From NCBI GenBank assembly GCA_038503065.1, contig JBCAMK010000013.1:1488001-1552000 (forward strand): a stretch of 64,000 nucleotides of DNA, given 5' to 3'. The notes below the pieces were generated by a model that was not told where the DNA came from, did no database searches, and was given only the letters and a program-made list of their open reading frames with translations. This document shows positions 34,982-45,607 of the stretch, in pieces (position 1 is the first letter of the stretch; the number at the start of each line of letters is the position of its first letter). This DNA comes from Paragyromitra xinjiangensis (taxonomy: Eukaryota > Ascomycota > Pezizomycetes > Pezizales > Discinaceae). The position numbers were made by a program, and so were the translations under genes.

Positions 34982-36605
34982 GGGTTATCACTCGTATCGT
35001 TGTTAGCCTTAAGGCCTACCCTAACCTTTCAAGGAATGTTTAATTTAGGTTACCAGGGCCAATGATAATCTCAAGCCCCCATGCCTGGTTTCTATGGACG
35101 TCTAGGGCAGACGGGAGGCTAACCGGAGGACTGTGGATATGAAGTGATTCTCTAAGACCTCGTGGGGGGCTTATCTAGGCTTCCAATCAACTTGAAGCAT
35201 CCTATGCCCTTGTTACTTTCCATACCTAGTTTGGGTATTTAGATAGCTGCCTCCCGTTTTTAGCAAGGCTGGCCATAATGCCTAAGTTGAGTGACATACC
35301 TTAGCAACGTGGTTAACTCCCATTCAACCCACCTCCGTAGATAAAAATTCTCCGCCGTAAACGACCTTAACGCACTAGTTTCAGCACTAAGCATGCACAG
35401 ATAGTGGCTATGATAGGGTATATAGTCGCAGCCTAAACGGAACGGCGGGAGAACCTAAGGACAAGCATACTCCGGCTTTGTAAGTTGAGTGACTGACCTC
35501 AGGTCCCCCTCTTTGAGTATGCGTCAGAGATTAGCACTATTAATAGGAAAAAGAAAAAATAAGACGACGATACAGAGTTAATTGAATCAAGTGACTATCA
35601 ATGTGAGGTCTGCCTCGATTGTTAAGTAGACGAATGAATATCAAGTAGAAGAGATAAGTAAACCCGGTGAGCGGTTGAGCGTCGACCACATGCAGTACAG
35701 CGTGAAATAGAGACGTGGGTGACGTCTGCTTTCTCTGGCGGTTCGAGAGCATGATGTGACGATGCGGCGCTATCCGATCACAAGTCTAATGACGACACGT
35801 TACTAGAAGATCGTGAGACAATATAAATATACCAGACTTGGTAGGTAAATATAGATAAAAACCCCGAGGACATAGGGTGTGCCCGAGAATGCTCAGCCTG
35901 CGAGAGGCCTCATGCGATCGCCTCGTTGACCATTCAATATTCCACAACATTAAAGTATTCCCAAGGAGCTACAAAGTGTCTTCAGAAACCCAAGATATTC
36001 TTTGCTATATTCACCTAGTTGGTTGGTTGAATTTAGGGTATCTCGGGTAAGTTTAGATAATCATTCTTCTGGTTGGTGGGCTAGGGTTTTTTTCGCAGAG
36101 CCGCATCCGGGCTTGGCGACACTAGAATTGATTTGTTTCGCTCCTTGCTAGCCTATCATCAACTTAACAACTAGGAATAGACCTATAAGAAAAGTCTTAG
36201 TCTTGACCCTCAGCATGAAGCCTAAAATTTGGGATTACAACTTACACTTATGTTAATTCATACCATTTGATCTTCGAATCATAAAATATCACTCGGCAGA
36301 TTTTTCCCTTCGGATATTATAACGAGACGAGGTAGCCCCATGCTTAATATCCCTAGACTTTCTGAAGGAGCTTTTCTTTCCACAGGGATGGATATTCGCC
36401 GTTTTGGTACTAGCACGTGGTCACGTTGCCCATCACGGTAACGCGCAATTGATGATAACCAACCAAAGACAGGGATGTGAAACCCCCAAGCCAGCCACGA
36501 CATCTGTAGGACTGAATATAGAGATCTGGCCCGGACAGAACCTCAGACGTAACTAGGTTCCTGTCAACGACTCGAATTTGAAGTACCACATCTCAGTACT
36601 TCACG
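34982..36605. other. Intergenic
   Basis: No gene supported. The phrase CTCAAGCCCCC occurs at about 34969 and again at 35072 within loosely similar surroundings, suggesting a decayed repeat. The final ~100 bases precede the membrane protein start. Confidence 0.45.
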
Positions 36606-37803
36606 ATGGCAGATCTCGGACTCGGTTGGAGCTCTGACTCGCATATTCGGTCCATCACAATCTTCGCCTCCTACTTTTCCCTCTGCATCGTCCTCCTTTC
36701 TCTGTGTCTATCAACCATCCGCTTCTGTAACTTTTCTCGAGCGCGTGGGTCATGGACATTCGCTTTCCTTGCGTTGGCATCGTTAGGGTCAACATGGTAT
36801 TATATGGTTGCGTTCTTCATTAAGTCATACAGCGATTGGGAGTTATCCCAAGGCCTAGGTGTCGATGGCGCAATTCGATTAGGATTGTGGCTGAAAGATG
36901 TGAAGTTATTTGAACAAGCATGGGGAATAGTTGTCGAAGAGCCCGCCAGATGGTGGTGGAGCCAACAGATTTTTTTGGCGACTTGCGGATGGACAGTGTT
37001 TTTGGCTGCCGAGGGTAAGTAAGATCTGATCCTGCCATTGGAAAGTGCTCATGTGTGGAATATGAATAGGTTCGCGCCGTAGGATTAAACATTTGTGGGC
37101 GTTTATGGCTCTCGGGCAGGTTGTCGCGATATCATTTGTCGTGAACCTTTTCTTCCTAGCCATTGTCCTTCATGATGCTTCGCCTACTCCTCCTAAGCCT
37201 GCTCCTAAGGTCGATGCTGCAACTAGAAAAATTGAGGAACTTCCAAGTTGGCTGTATTACTCGGTAACGGTTTCTATGACTGTCTCATTTATGTTCAGCT
37301 TTTTAACCCCATCAACGATTGGCACCCACGCTTTCATGCCATTCCTCCTCATCCCTCATATACTTCTACTCTTCGTCCCAGCAGTATTTGAGCACCTCGC
37401 CTCTCGCGGCATGTTGGACATTTACATACCCGCCAACAAATTCCGTGGTTTCTGGCGGCCTCAGTACCGCTTCTGCGCCCTCGTATCCGCTGTTTGTCAC
37501 AACATTGCGTTCTTTGCCGTCGCTGCTACACTCCCGGGAGCGGATGCGAAGGAAGTGATGATGCGTATAGTTGCTGCACTGCATGATCATCCAGCAGTGT
37601 CTTCTGTCAGCTGGGATGTGATTATGGTTGGTGTCAGTGTTGGGATGTGGATTGGTGTATGTGGGGGGAACTTTGGGATGAATTCGGAGAGGCGGTTGGG
37701 GAAGGGTGGGGATTGGATGGGTGCGGTTGTGGGGTGGGCGTTGATGGGTGTAGGGTCGGTGGGGATGAATGCGTTGGCGTTTGGAGGGGAGTTGGGAGGG
37801 TAG
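36606..37803 (+). CDS. Multipass membrane protein of unknown function
   Basis: Exons 36606-37014 and 37070-37803 (55-nt intron, donor GTAAGT) give 380 residues. I count about eight hydrophobic segments, the first near residues 20-42 (IFASYFSLCIVLLSLCLST). The most conserved-looking part is around the splice site: FEQAWGIVVEEPARWWWSQQ, then HLWAFMALGQVVAISF. This pattern resembles integral membrane proteins common in filamentous ascomycetes and sometimes found next to secondary-metabolite genes. No other biosynthetic gene is nearby, so no role is proposed. The 5' two thirds are C-rich at codon ends and the last ~200 bases G-rich. Confidence 0.75.
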
Positions 37804-38069
37804 TGGGAGGGATTGTTGGTTTTATTTGGGGGATGTAATGAGGGGGATAACGTGACGATAGAGGAGTACTATAGATGGAATATACTTTGTTTTATTTAAT
37901 AACTTGTAATACAAAAGAAAATGAAACAAAGGAAAATGAAAAAACTTCGCCGGGTAGGCTATATAGGAGCTATTTGCAATAAAGCAAATACATGTAGCTA
38001 CTATATCAGAAGTTGAAAAAACAATGAAAATACAAAATCGATGGATTGAGCGTAATCATGTGGTGTGGT

Positions 38070-38929
38070 TTAATTAGTGTATCCATGAATCTTGACATAA
38101 ACACGGATCCTAGAGTTCGGATCGTTCCCTGCGATCTTCATAACACCTTCCCAATCTGAAGGAAAGTTGCCAGGATGCAACATGTATCTGCCGGCGCCCG
38201 TGATGAAGACCTTGATCGTAAGATTATCCATATCGATCGTGTTGACATCCAGGCCCCAAAATTCACAGAACCTCGAAAGGAACTGGTCGAATCTGATAGA
38301 GAGTGGCGAGACTAAAAACTTCTTCGGTTCCTCGCCGTTGAGGCCAGCTTCGAAAACTTTGTCATCTTCTTCGTCGGGATTGGTGACGCAGAATGAATGA
38401 ATGTTTTGTGTCAAGTTTGGGGTATTGGTGGGAATAGGCGTTTGAACTTGGGCATTCTCAGCTTGCTGGGTCTCGCGGTTTTGAGGCATATTATTCCTCT
38501 TTTCGTTGAACCTCTTCCTGGTCTGTCTGACCGAACCGCCCAACGTAACAGCAACAATGCGAAAAAAGGCTATAATTCTAGCCACTCGAATCTATGATTA
38601 GCTCATCATCTTCAATAGTTGTCTCATTTTAGAAGGGAATCTTACTCTTTTTCGTCTGCTGGGTATGTGAACTCGGTACCATTTTCTGCAGGCCAATACC
38701 TGTTTCCAAAATCTTCACGCATAAAGTACCCCATGAGCTCTGCGGTAAATCCTGGACTGTCTCCGGACACGTTACGATTAAAGTTGGGCCCGCGTACAAG
38801 TAACGAATTATCTGGCAAGGTGTGCATGTAATCCTTGACCGTTTTCCAAAGGGTTTCGAAATTCTCAGAGCTCAAAGCACCACTCCTGGCACGTACTTGA
38901 GATTTGGTCAAACTACCTGAAGTACTCAT
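38070..38929 (-). CDS. Tandem family protein, copy 1 (possible PB1-like C-terminal domain)
   Basis: Exons 38929-38646 and 38577-38070 (68-nt intron, donor GTAAGA, acceptor GGCTAG) give 263 residues. The intron position and phase match copy 3. Residues 1-94 form one conserved block (FETLWKTVKDYMHTLPDNSL then GPNFNR). A basic, Gln-rich linker of variable sequence follows. Residues ~170-263 form a second block (KFLVSPLSIRFDQFLSRFCE, LTIKVFITG, DWEGVMKIA, RIRVYVKI). The strand-helix-strand order of the second block suggests a ubiquitin-like or PB1-type fold, which would mean a protein-interaction role; this is inference only. No catalytic motif is seen. Neighbours are two paralogs in the same orientation. 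Confidence 0.65.
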
Positions 38930-39079
38930 CTTAGCGGTTTAAATATGAAGTGTGATGTTTAATATATTTATTATCAAGACGAAATGAGGACGGCGAATGA
39001 AGTGATATCGATGAAGATTTCGATAAATGGTTTCAGTTGTTCTCGGTGGTAGAGGGAGGGGGGAAAAGGCCCAAGAAAA

Positions 39080-39185
39080 AGGGTTTTATGAGCTAGGATT
39101 ACATGTCAGGAACCCAATTTTTTCTGGCATATAGTATATTCTAGGTGGCTCTCAGAGAGGGTTTTTATGGGTGTAGTGTTATACA
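39080..39185 (-). repeat. Duplicated upstream region of tandem family, copy 1
   Basis: ATTACATGTCAGGAACCCAATTT..TTCTGGCAT, then GGTGGCTCTCAG.GAGGGTTTTTATGG, recurs nearly intact at 39820-39915 and in shortened form at 41735-41790. The promoter regions were therefore duplicated together with the genes. Confidence 0.7.
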
Positions 39186-39524
39186 TAGCAAAAAAAAGTA
39201 CATGTACTTGAATTTCGTTATAGCTATCCCTTCGTCTGTAAGAAACTAAAGTCCGTATTGGCTTAAGTTTTGAAAATCGAAATAATTGCCCAATAGTGTG
39301 CAGGGGTGGCGGCAAGAATAGTGGTTGCTGAGCTTTCCTAAACGAAAAGTAATGATAATGTTTCGGGGCTTGATTTACATATTGTGTTTTACAGATCGTA
39401 GGATACTTAAGGGGAAACAGCAAATGCCTCGACAGACACGTTATAATACAAAGAATTAAGTAAGGAAATAAGCTAAAATCATAGGCTTGCAACCCAAGGG
39501 ATCCACCAAACGTAACTGCCCAAA

Positions 39525-39677
39525 CTATTCTGCACTGCTAAAATTCGGCCCGCGAATGTCCGGCAAGGTGCACATGTATGTTTTAACCGTCTTCCAGAGG
39601 GTTTCGAAGTCTTCGGAGGCTAGTGGTTCGCTCATAGAATACACTTGCGGTTTGCTGAGGCTACCTGATCCGCTCAT
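39525..39677 (-). pseudogene. Truncated third copy of the tandem family
   Basis: The minus strand begins MSGSGSLSKPQVYSMSEPLA and continues with FETLWKTVKTYM, matching the first ~45 residues of both intact paralogs. It then has a small in-frame deletion after TLPD and stops at 39525 after 50 residues. Nothing resembling the C-terminal half follows. Its 3' flank (39410-39520) matches the 3' flank of copy 3 (40540-40640), so a former full gene lost its body by deletion. Confidence 0.75.
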
Positions 39678-39920
39678 CTTTATTGTTTGAGAGAATGAGG
39701 ATTGGTATTAATGAATTTTTGATGGTGAGGGAATAACGGTGAGGGAATTGAAGATTTGAATGAATATCTTCAGTGGTTTTTGGTGGTAGATGGAAGGAGG
39801 GAAAGGCTCAGGATGAGGGGTTTTATAGTCTAGAATTACATGTCAGGAACCCAATTTGTTCTGGCATGTGATGTGGTCTTGGGTGGCTCTCAGGGAGGGT
39901 TTTTTTATGGGTGCAGAGTG

Positions 39921-39948
39921 TTGATTGATTGATTGATTGATTGATTGA
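39921..39948 (+). repeat. Microsatellite (TTGA)7
   Basis: Seven uninterrupted TTGA units. Confidence 0.95.
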
Positions 39949-40057
39949 GTACCTGGTGGTTCTACTCAGCTAGGAAGACGTATACTTAAGTAAATCTTTG
40001 AATACTGTAATCGTCACCGAAACAGGTGTAGAGTGTTATAGATAGTAAAAAAAAAAA

Positions 40058-40499
40058 GAGCAAAGGTTTAATCTACCCTTCAAGTTTAATCTACCCCCAT
40101 GAAACTATATCTCTTTTCAACACAACCCATCCCTTCCCATCATAGCTGCCATCCATAAAAGCCAGCAATTCCTTTTCAATGAGATCTTATATGTGGGGCG
40201 AAATCTATCTCCTACCAACAGCAAAGTAGAAAAGCGAGGCAGCCCTACAGTTGCGCTCATTTAGAGGGTGTCAGGGATTAGAGGGGCACAAGACCAGAGG
40301 TAGGCGTGTAAAAATGTATGTACTTGCTGTAGACAGCCTGGCAATCTTGCAAATGATGTACCTTTATCTAGAGCGTGGGAGAACATTATATAGTAGCCAG
40401 AAATGTGGGTGGAGGTCACGGTACATAAGAAAAAAGAGTCAGTCTTGGGGGTAGATTAAACCAGACCTTATCCGCCAAGGGCAGATTAAACCTTTGCTC
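40058..40499 (+). mobile_element. Non-autonomous TIR transposon inserted in a poly-A tract
   Basis: Left end GAGCAAAGGTTTAATCTACC (40058-40077) and right end GGCAGATTAAACCTTTGCTC (40480-40499) are inverted repeats with one mismatch. A second inverted pair, TTTAATCTACCCCC / GGGGGTAGATTAAA, lies just inside. At least 8 A's flank both sides, consistent with duplication of a poly-A target. The interior has no transposase-like frame. Confidence 0.75.
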
Positions 40500-40731
40500 A
40501 AAAAAAATTTTGGATTTAATTTTAGTTATAATTTAGGAAGGAACAGAAAATGCTTCGGCAGACAAGTTGTGATGCGAGTGTTTGAGCAAGGAAAGAAGCC
40601 AAAACAATAAGCTTGCGAACCAAGAGAACCACTAAAATGTAGCTTCCCAAAATACATGCATTCCATCAGTGTACCAGGAGCGCAACAATCAAGACTCTCG
40701 GAGGAATATTAGGGTTGCTTAGCGGCGGTGT

Positions 40732-41606
40732 TTAGTTGACATATTCGTCAATCTTGACAAAGACTTGGATCCGAGAATCAGGGTATTCCTCTACTATCTC
40801 CATAGCGCCTTTCCAACTTGAAGAGAAGTCATCAGAGCATAAAATGCATTCGCAGACATGCATAATCAGAACCTTGATTTTAAGGGAACTACTATCGACG
40901 GTGCCCATGTCTTTATGCCAATGCTCACAGAATCTAGAGATGAATTGCGTAAAGGTTATAGTGAGTGGCGAGATAAGAAACACTTCTAGCGGTCCGCCAT
41001 TTAGGCTTCCCTCGAATGCTTTGTCGTCGATTTCATCGTCGTTTGTAATAAATTGGAAATGAAAATTGTGGGCCGGCTGGGATTGAGTGTTGGCGCGGGT
41101 AGGCATTTGAACATGAACTTCAACTTGAGCTTCTTCCTCTTCTGCGGTTCCATTAACTGGCTCTGCAGCCTGCTGAATCAGCTGCTTCCGGCCGCGTCGG
41201 AGCCCACCACCGATGGTAATGACCATCGATCTGAAAAATTTGATTATCCTGGCCGATACGACTCTATCGTTAGTCTATGCCTATAATCCTAATTATCACC
41301 TCACCCTATCTGGTAGGAATCTTACTCGAGTTCGTTTTCAGGGTACATGAATTCGGTACCACATTCAGCGCCCCAGTACCTCTCCCCAAGTCTGTTTACC
41401 GCAAAATAATCCATCAAGCCCCTCGTGAAGTCTGGGTTGTCAGTAAATCGACCCCTATTAATATTTGGTCCACAGATGAGAATGGAATCATCTGGTAAAG
41501 TCCTCATGTATGTCTTAACGGTCTGCCAAAGGATTTCAAAGTTGTCGCGGGTTAATCCGCTCATAGCATGAACTTGAGATTTTGAAAGGCCACCCCCTTT
41601 AGTCAT
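40732..41606 (-). CDS. Tandem family protein, copy 3 (possible PB1-like C-terminal domain)
   Basis: Exons 41606-41326 and 41248-40732 (77-nt intron, donor GTAAGA, acceptor GGCCAG) give 265 residues. Splice phase is identical to copy 1, and the residues after the junction correspond (E-II-FFR). The N-terminal block (FEILWQTVKTYMRTLPDDSI) and C-terminal block (VFLISPLTITFTQFISRFCE, LKIKVLIMH, RIQVFVKI) align with copy 1. The linker is unrelated in sequence and rich in Glu/Gln. Two Cys pairs in the C-terminal domain are absent from copy 1. Conservation of both end blocks with a free-running linker suggests selection on two folded domains. Function unknown. Confidence 0.65.
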
Positions 41607-43007
41607 TTTCGTAGTTTAAAATGAGATTCGTGTTTGATTGGTTTAATTTCGAGGAGGATGAGAAGGATGGGAGATTTGAGGGCTTTAGTAAACTATCGTT
41701 GGTAGATGAAAGATGGAGAGGAATGGTCGGAACGAGGGGTTTTATAAACTTCTGACATGTAATACACATGTAGTCTTGGGTGGCTCTCAAGACGTAAATT
41801 TAACGGATGGGAATATGCCTGTCTCGTCCCCAGCCTATTTTTCCATAATTATTGTATTTTATTCACAATTATGGCCAAATACTTAGAGACGCGTGAGGTA
41901 CGAACATTGGCGCCAAGCACAAGTCGGGCACGAGACAGGGAATATGCGGTCTCTTCATTTGCATCAGTACATGTACCCATATTACATGTATCACTGATTT
42001 ACAGTGCAATGTAAAATCTCAACGGTTCTATTTCCCCCAATGGTTTTATTAAATCATTCCCTATGATGTTATGAGTGAACAGTATTTTCAGCAAAGCGTA
42101 GCTTAGAGCTTATTTGTGGACAATACTAGTCGGCTCTTGCATGTTGTTAGTAGAGCCTGTTCGTTTCCACTAGGGGCTTTGATGGATCGCATTTTTTGAC
42201 CAGGGAATAAGTTGTTTCCTCTGAGCTTCGACTGCTCGTGTCTTTGGTTGAAACATCTCTTTTCCCTTTTATCGTTCTCTAGCTTCTATGCGAGGGGATA
42301 ATGGGAAGCAATTTGAGATTTATTGATAAAAGTATCTTCGCTAATATCTTGGTTACTGATGGGCACGAATTGCGGATCCCTGTGGGAAAAGATGTGAACT
42401 TCATACTTTCATCTTTATCTATATTTCTATCATACATGCATTCATCGCTACACGTACATACCATTGATACATGTATAGTTTTGTGTTTATCTAAACTCCT
42501 ACTAGTCTACATGTAGCTGTATAGAGGAATCGGTATCATCTCGGCATATAACTGGGAGGAAAAGATAATTTCCCTAGCCTAGAAAATTGTATAAAGACTT
42601 CCAGCCTCAGTGGTAACAACGGTTACTTGCATATATTTTGGTGAGGTGCGAGGGGAACGGGGTGTGTGCATGTAGCTGCATGTAATCGAGAGAGTTCCAT
42701 GGTAGGAGAGGTATAAAGCACAACATCATCTCAGCAGAACCCCTAGTAACACTTTGCGAGTGATAATTGAACGAGCTACAAACTTATAACCAGATATGTG
42801 GAGACTGACTGGCCCCCGATCGTTACATATACTTTCAGCCGAAAATAGATTGGGGCTTCGATATTCCTACAGGTTTGGTTAACTCTCGGGCATTCCATAC
42901 CCACCCCCACGGCTTCTGCTTCACCCTTCTATCCCACCCATAACTACGGGTACACAGAGCCACCAAAGCCCATCTCAACCCAAAAACCTCTCAACCCACC
43001 AGCTACA
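41607..43007. other. Intergenic with transposon relics
   Basis: Holds the upstream region of copy 3, the 120-bp micro-MITE and four exact TACATGTA palindromes (41968, 41983, 42468, 42508). No gene supported until 43008. Confidence 0.5.
41819..41938 (+). mobile_element. Mutator-like micro-MITE, 120 bp
   Basis: Terminal inverted repeats CTGTCTCGTCCCC and (reversed) CTGTCTCGTGCCC differ at one position. Perfect 9-bp duplications GGAATATGC lie at 41810-41818 and 41939-41947. It shares the TGTCTCG terminus with the 33.4 and 54.5 kb elements but has a different interior. Confidence 0.8.
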
Positions 43008-43889
43008 ATGAATCCTACCACTGCCTCTCCAGATATCGGCCTAAACCTCCACCCCCAGAAAGCTCCGCAAAACCACCACAACACCATGGAAATTTCTAGT
43101 GCCCCAACTTACCCCAATAGCGATACGACAGATTCAACAGACGAAGAGATCCAGAGCGACCAGGAAAACACCATATGGCCTTCTCAGACCAGCCCCCAGG
43201 GAACCGTGAGAAGTTTTTCTACTTCCGCCGCCAGCGCCGATCACGACCCCAACCCCAACAGCCTCATGGGTACATCTCAACTACCAACCTATCCTACTGG
43301 TATCCAAATGGCAATGTCATATCCCCAATTCTATCAGGAAAGCCTATGGGACTGTTATCTAAGCAGTAGCACCACTGAAGAAAGCAGCAGCACCACTGAA
43401 GAACCGACGCAACCGCTCGATATCAAGGTACCTGAATTCATCCACAAGGATGCGCAATTCGCTACATGTCGAAGCCAGGAGCATGGCCCGTATGTTATCG
43501 CTGGAGTCGATATCGAGAAAGCCTGCTTGATGTGGGACCTCATTAAGGACTACGTGGAGGAGGCCACGGCTGCTGCTATAGCCGCTGAGGAAGAGAGGAA
43601 GGCGACGGAAATTAAGATGGCGGAAATGGCGAGGATTGCAGCGGAGAGGAGGAGGGTGATGGAGGAACAGAAAGCTAAGAAGGCGGAAGCTGTGGAGAGA
43701 AAGAGGGAGTTAAGGGAGAAGGCGAGGGAGAAGGTGAAGGAGAAAAAGCGGAGGGAGATCGAGGTGATGAGAGTGCAGATGGAATTGGAGGCGAAAATAG
43801 CTAGAAAGAAGGCAGAGAGGGATGCTTTGATAGCAGCTGCGGCGAGAGAATATGCAGAGAGGAAGAGAAACAGCCAATCCAAATTCTAG
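43008..43889 (+). CDS. Hypothetical coiled-coil protein
   Basis: Single exon, 293 residues. The first ~135 residues are Ser/Thr/Pro/Gln-rich and look disordered, including a duplicated SSSTTEE. A short conserved-looking block lies near 140-180 (IKVPEFIHKDAQF then HGPYVIAGVDIEKACLMWDL). Residues ~185-290 are a long charged helix of Ala, Glu, Lys and Arg, typical of a coiled coil. No family recognised. The sharp change from mixed to AG-rich coding sequence at 43.56 kb follows the amino-acid composition. Confidence 0.6.
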   Translation: MNPTTASPDIGLNLHPQKAPQNHHNTMEISSAPTYPNSDTTDSTDEEIQSDQENTIWPSQTSPQGTVRSFSTSAASADHDPNPNSLMGTSQLPTYPTGIQMAMSYPQFYQESLWDCYLSSSTTEESSSTTEEPTQPLDIKVPEFIHKDAQFATCRSQEHGPYVIAGVDIEKACLMWDLIKDYVEEATAAAIAAEEERKATEIKMAEMARIAAERRRVMEEQKAKKAEAVERKRELREKAREKVKEKKRREIEVMRVQMELEAKIARKKAERDALIAAAAREYAERKRNSQSKF

Positions 43890-45042
43890 CGAATATTTAG
43901 AAGATAGAGGGGAAGAGAGTAAAAGGGAAATTTAGGAAAGTAAAGGCTTATCAATTCATGCTATCGTTGTCGTTTTCTAGAAATCTGCACGATATTAATC
44001 AGATATATCGAGGTTTAACAATCGTGATCATATGACGAGAAGAATGCTTAGATATTTATCCGCTGGAATGGGTAGTTACTCTTTCACTTTACTATGACCT
44101 AATTGGCCTCCTTGAGTAACTAGTTCACTCAAAGTGATTCTCCCACAGCCACTGGGTAAGCACCGCGACCTGATACCTAAAGGCCTGAATATGTGGCGGC
44201 GGCGATAGAAGCAATTTTTTTCGAAAAACTCGAACAGTTTCCCATCCTAGATTTGCGTCACTAAGAAGCGAATGTTATTTCGAGTGATATAACGTGATTA
44301 ACTAGCGTAAATAATCCAGAGGGGCGAAACGAGCGATATGCATAGCAACCCTAGGGACGAAAGCTTACATCGCATCTCTACACTGCCCTTTTTTTTGAAG
44401 ATATTTGCATCGCGACTAAAGAAGACAGGACTACATCTCCATCAATACCCAAGCCTTTCAATTTTTTCTTCATCCCCTCGCTCAACAGCCAGGAAGACAA
44501 CGAAAAGAAAAAGAAGAGCCTGTCAGACTTCCATCGCCACCCACCCTCATCCTCAACTCCCTTGCGGGAGCATAAGAGAACTCGGGTTGAGATCATAGCC
44601 ACCAGCGCCGAAGCGCAGGCATAAAGAGGCATCACTCTAGGGTGTCGAGGAGATGGGTCATCACCCAGGTTGGAGAATAATCTGTGGCTCTGGTAAGAGT
44701 TTCAGATGAGACGATTTACTGTCCGAATTGTTAGATATTTGGTGATACTTTACCGCAGCGGGGGGTTGGAAACAAACCTATAGAAATGATCCTATGAAGT
44801 AAAATCGCATGGGGAGAGAAGAGGAGGGCGAGGGAAAACCCGCTTTTATAGTGATGGGTGCCAAGAGCCAAGACGGCGAAAACTTTTTTGTGTGACCGCT
44901 GCAGGGCTGGCCCTTATGCAGGTTGTTGGTCCGTGCGTTTCACGTGTCGCGCTTGGCGGTAGCTAGGGTTAGGGATCTTTATTCAAGCAGTATAAACAGC
45001 TAAAGCCCTGAGGTAATAATGCTTAGAAGTCTACCTATCAGA

Positions 45043-45124
45043 TAGTCTCGTGCCCAGCCCCACTGCGCAGCTTGCTCCTCCGGTGCGCAGCGACCTGTGG
45101 TAGGTGGGGATGGGAACGAGCCTA
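45043..45124 (+). mobile_element. Mutator-like micro-MITE, about 82 bp
   Basis: The left end TAGTCTCGTGCCCAGCCCCA and the reversed right end TAGGCTCGTTCCCATCCCCA match at 17 of 20 positions. Flanking duplications CCTATCAGA lie at 45034-45042 and 45125-45133 (9 bp, extendable to 12 bp with a different end choice). The left end recurs exactly, inverted, at 22090-22102. Confidence 0.7.
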
Positions 45125-45422
45125 CCTATCAGAGAGATTAAAACATAATTGTAAATTCCCTTGTGGACAAATCACTAGACTTCTGGTAGAAATGGCGTAA
45201 GTCCTGCAAGTGGCTTGATAACCAAGCTGCGAATACATGTAGTTACCGATACCGGAATTTGGGACTTAGCGAATTCATTATTAAGAAACGGAAAATCCGT
45301 GTGCTAGACAAGACTCGTTGGAAACTGTACTTAGGGCTTCCCTGTTATCATTTTTTTTCCTAGGATTAACAAAGGGCCAAGGAAGAATGGAATGATTGAA
45401 GGTACATGTAGGCTTGCACCTA

Positions 45423-45607
45423 CAGTCGTACCTTACTATACCGAACCTTCACATAGTGAATCCCTTGCTGTAACGAATGGATCCGGCCACACCTTTTTTT
45501 TTCACAGTGCTACTCCATAGATATTGAATTTGCTGTAACGAATAATTTGCTATATATCGAGCGAATTCTAGTGGATTATGCAGGTTCGATATAGCAAGGT
45601 ACAACTG
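45423..45607 (+). mobile_element. pogo/Tigger-type MITE, 185 bp
   Basis: The left end CAGTCGTACCTTACTATACC, continuing to CGAACC, and the reversed right end CAGTTGTACCTTGCTATATC match at 22 of 25 positions; all three differences are C/T or A/G. CAGT..ACTG ends are typical of Tc1/mariner-pogo elements. GCTGTAACGAAT occurs twice inside. A TA precedes the left end, but the right flank (GATA) gives no clean TA duplication, so the element is aged. Confidence 0.6.
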
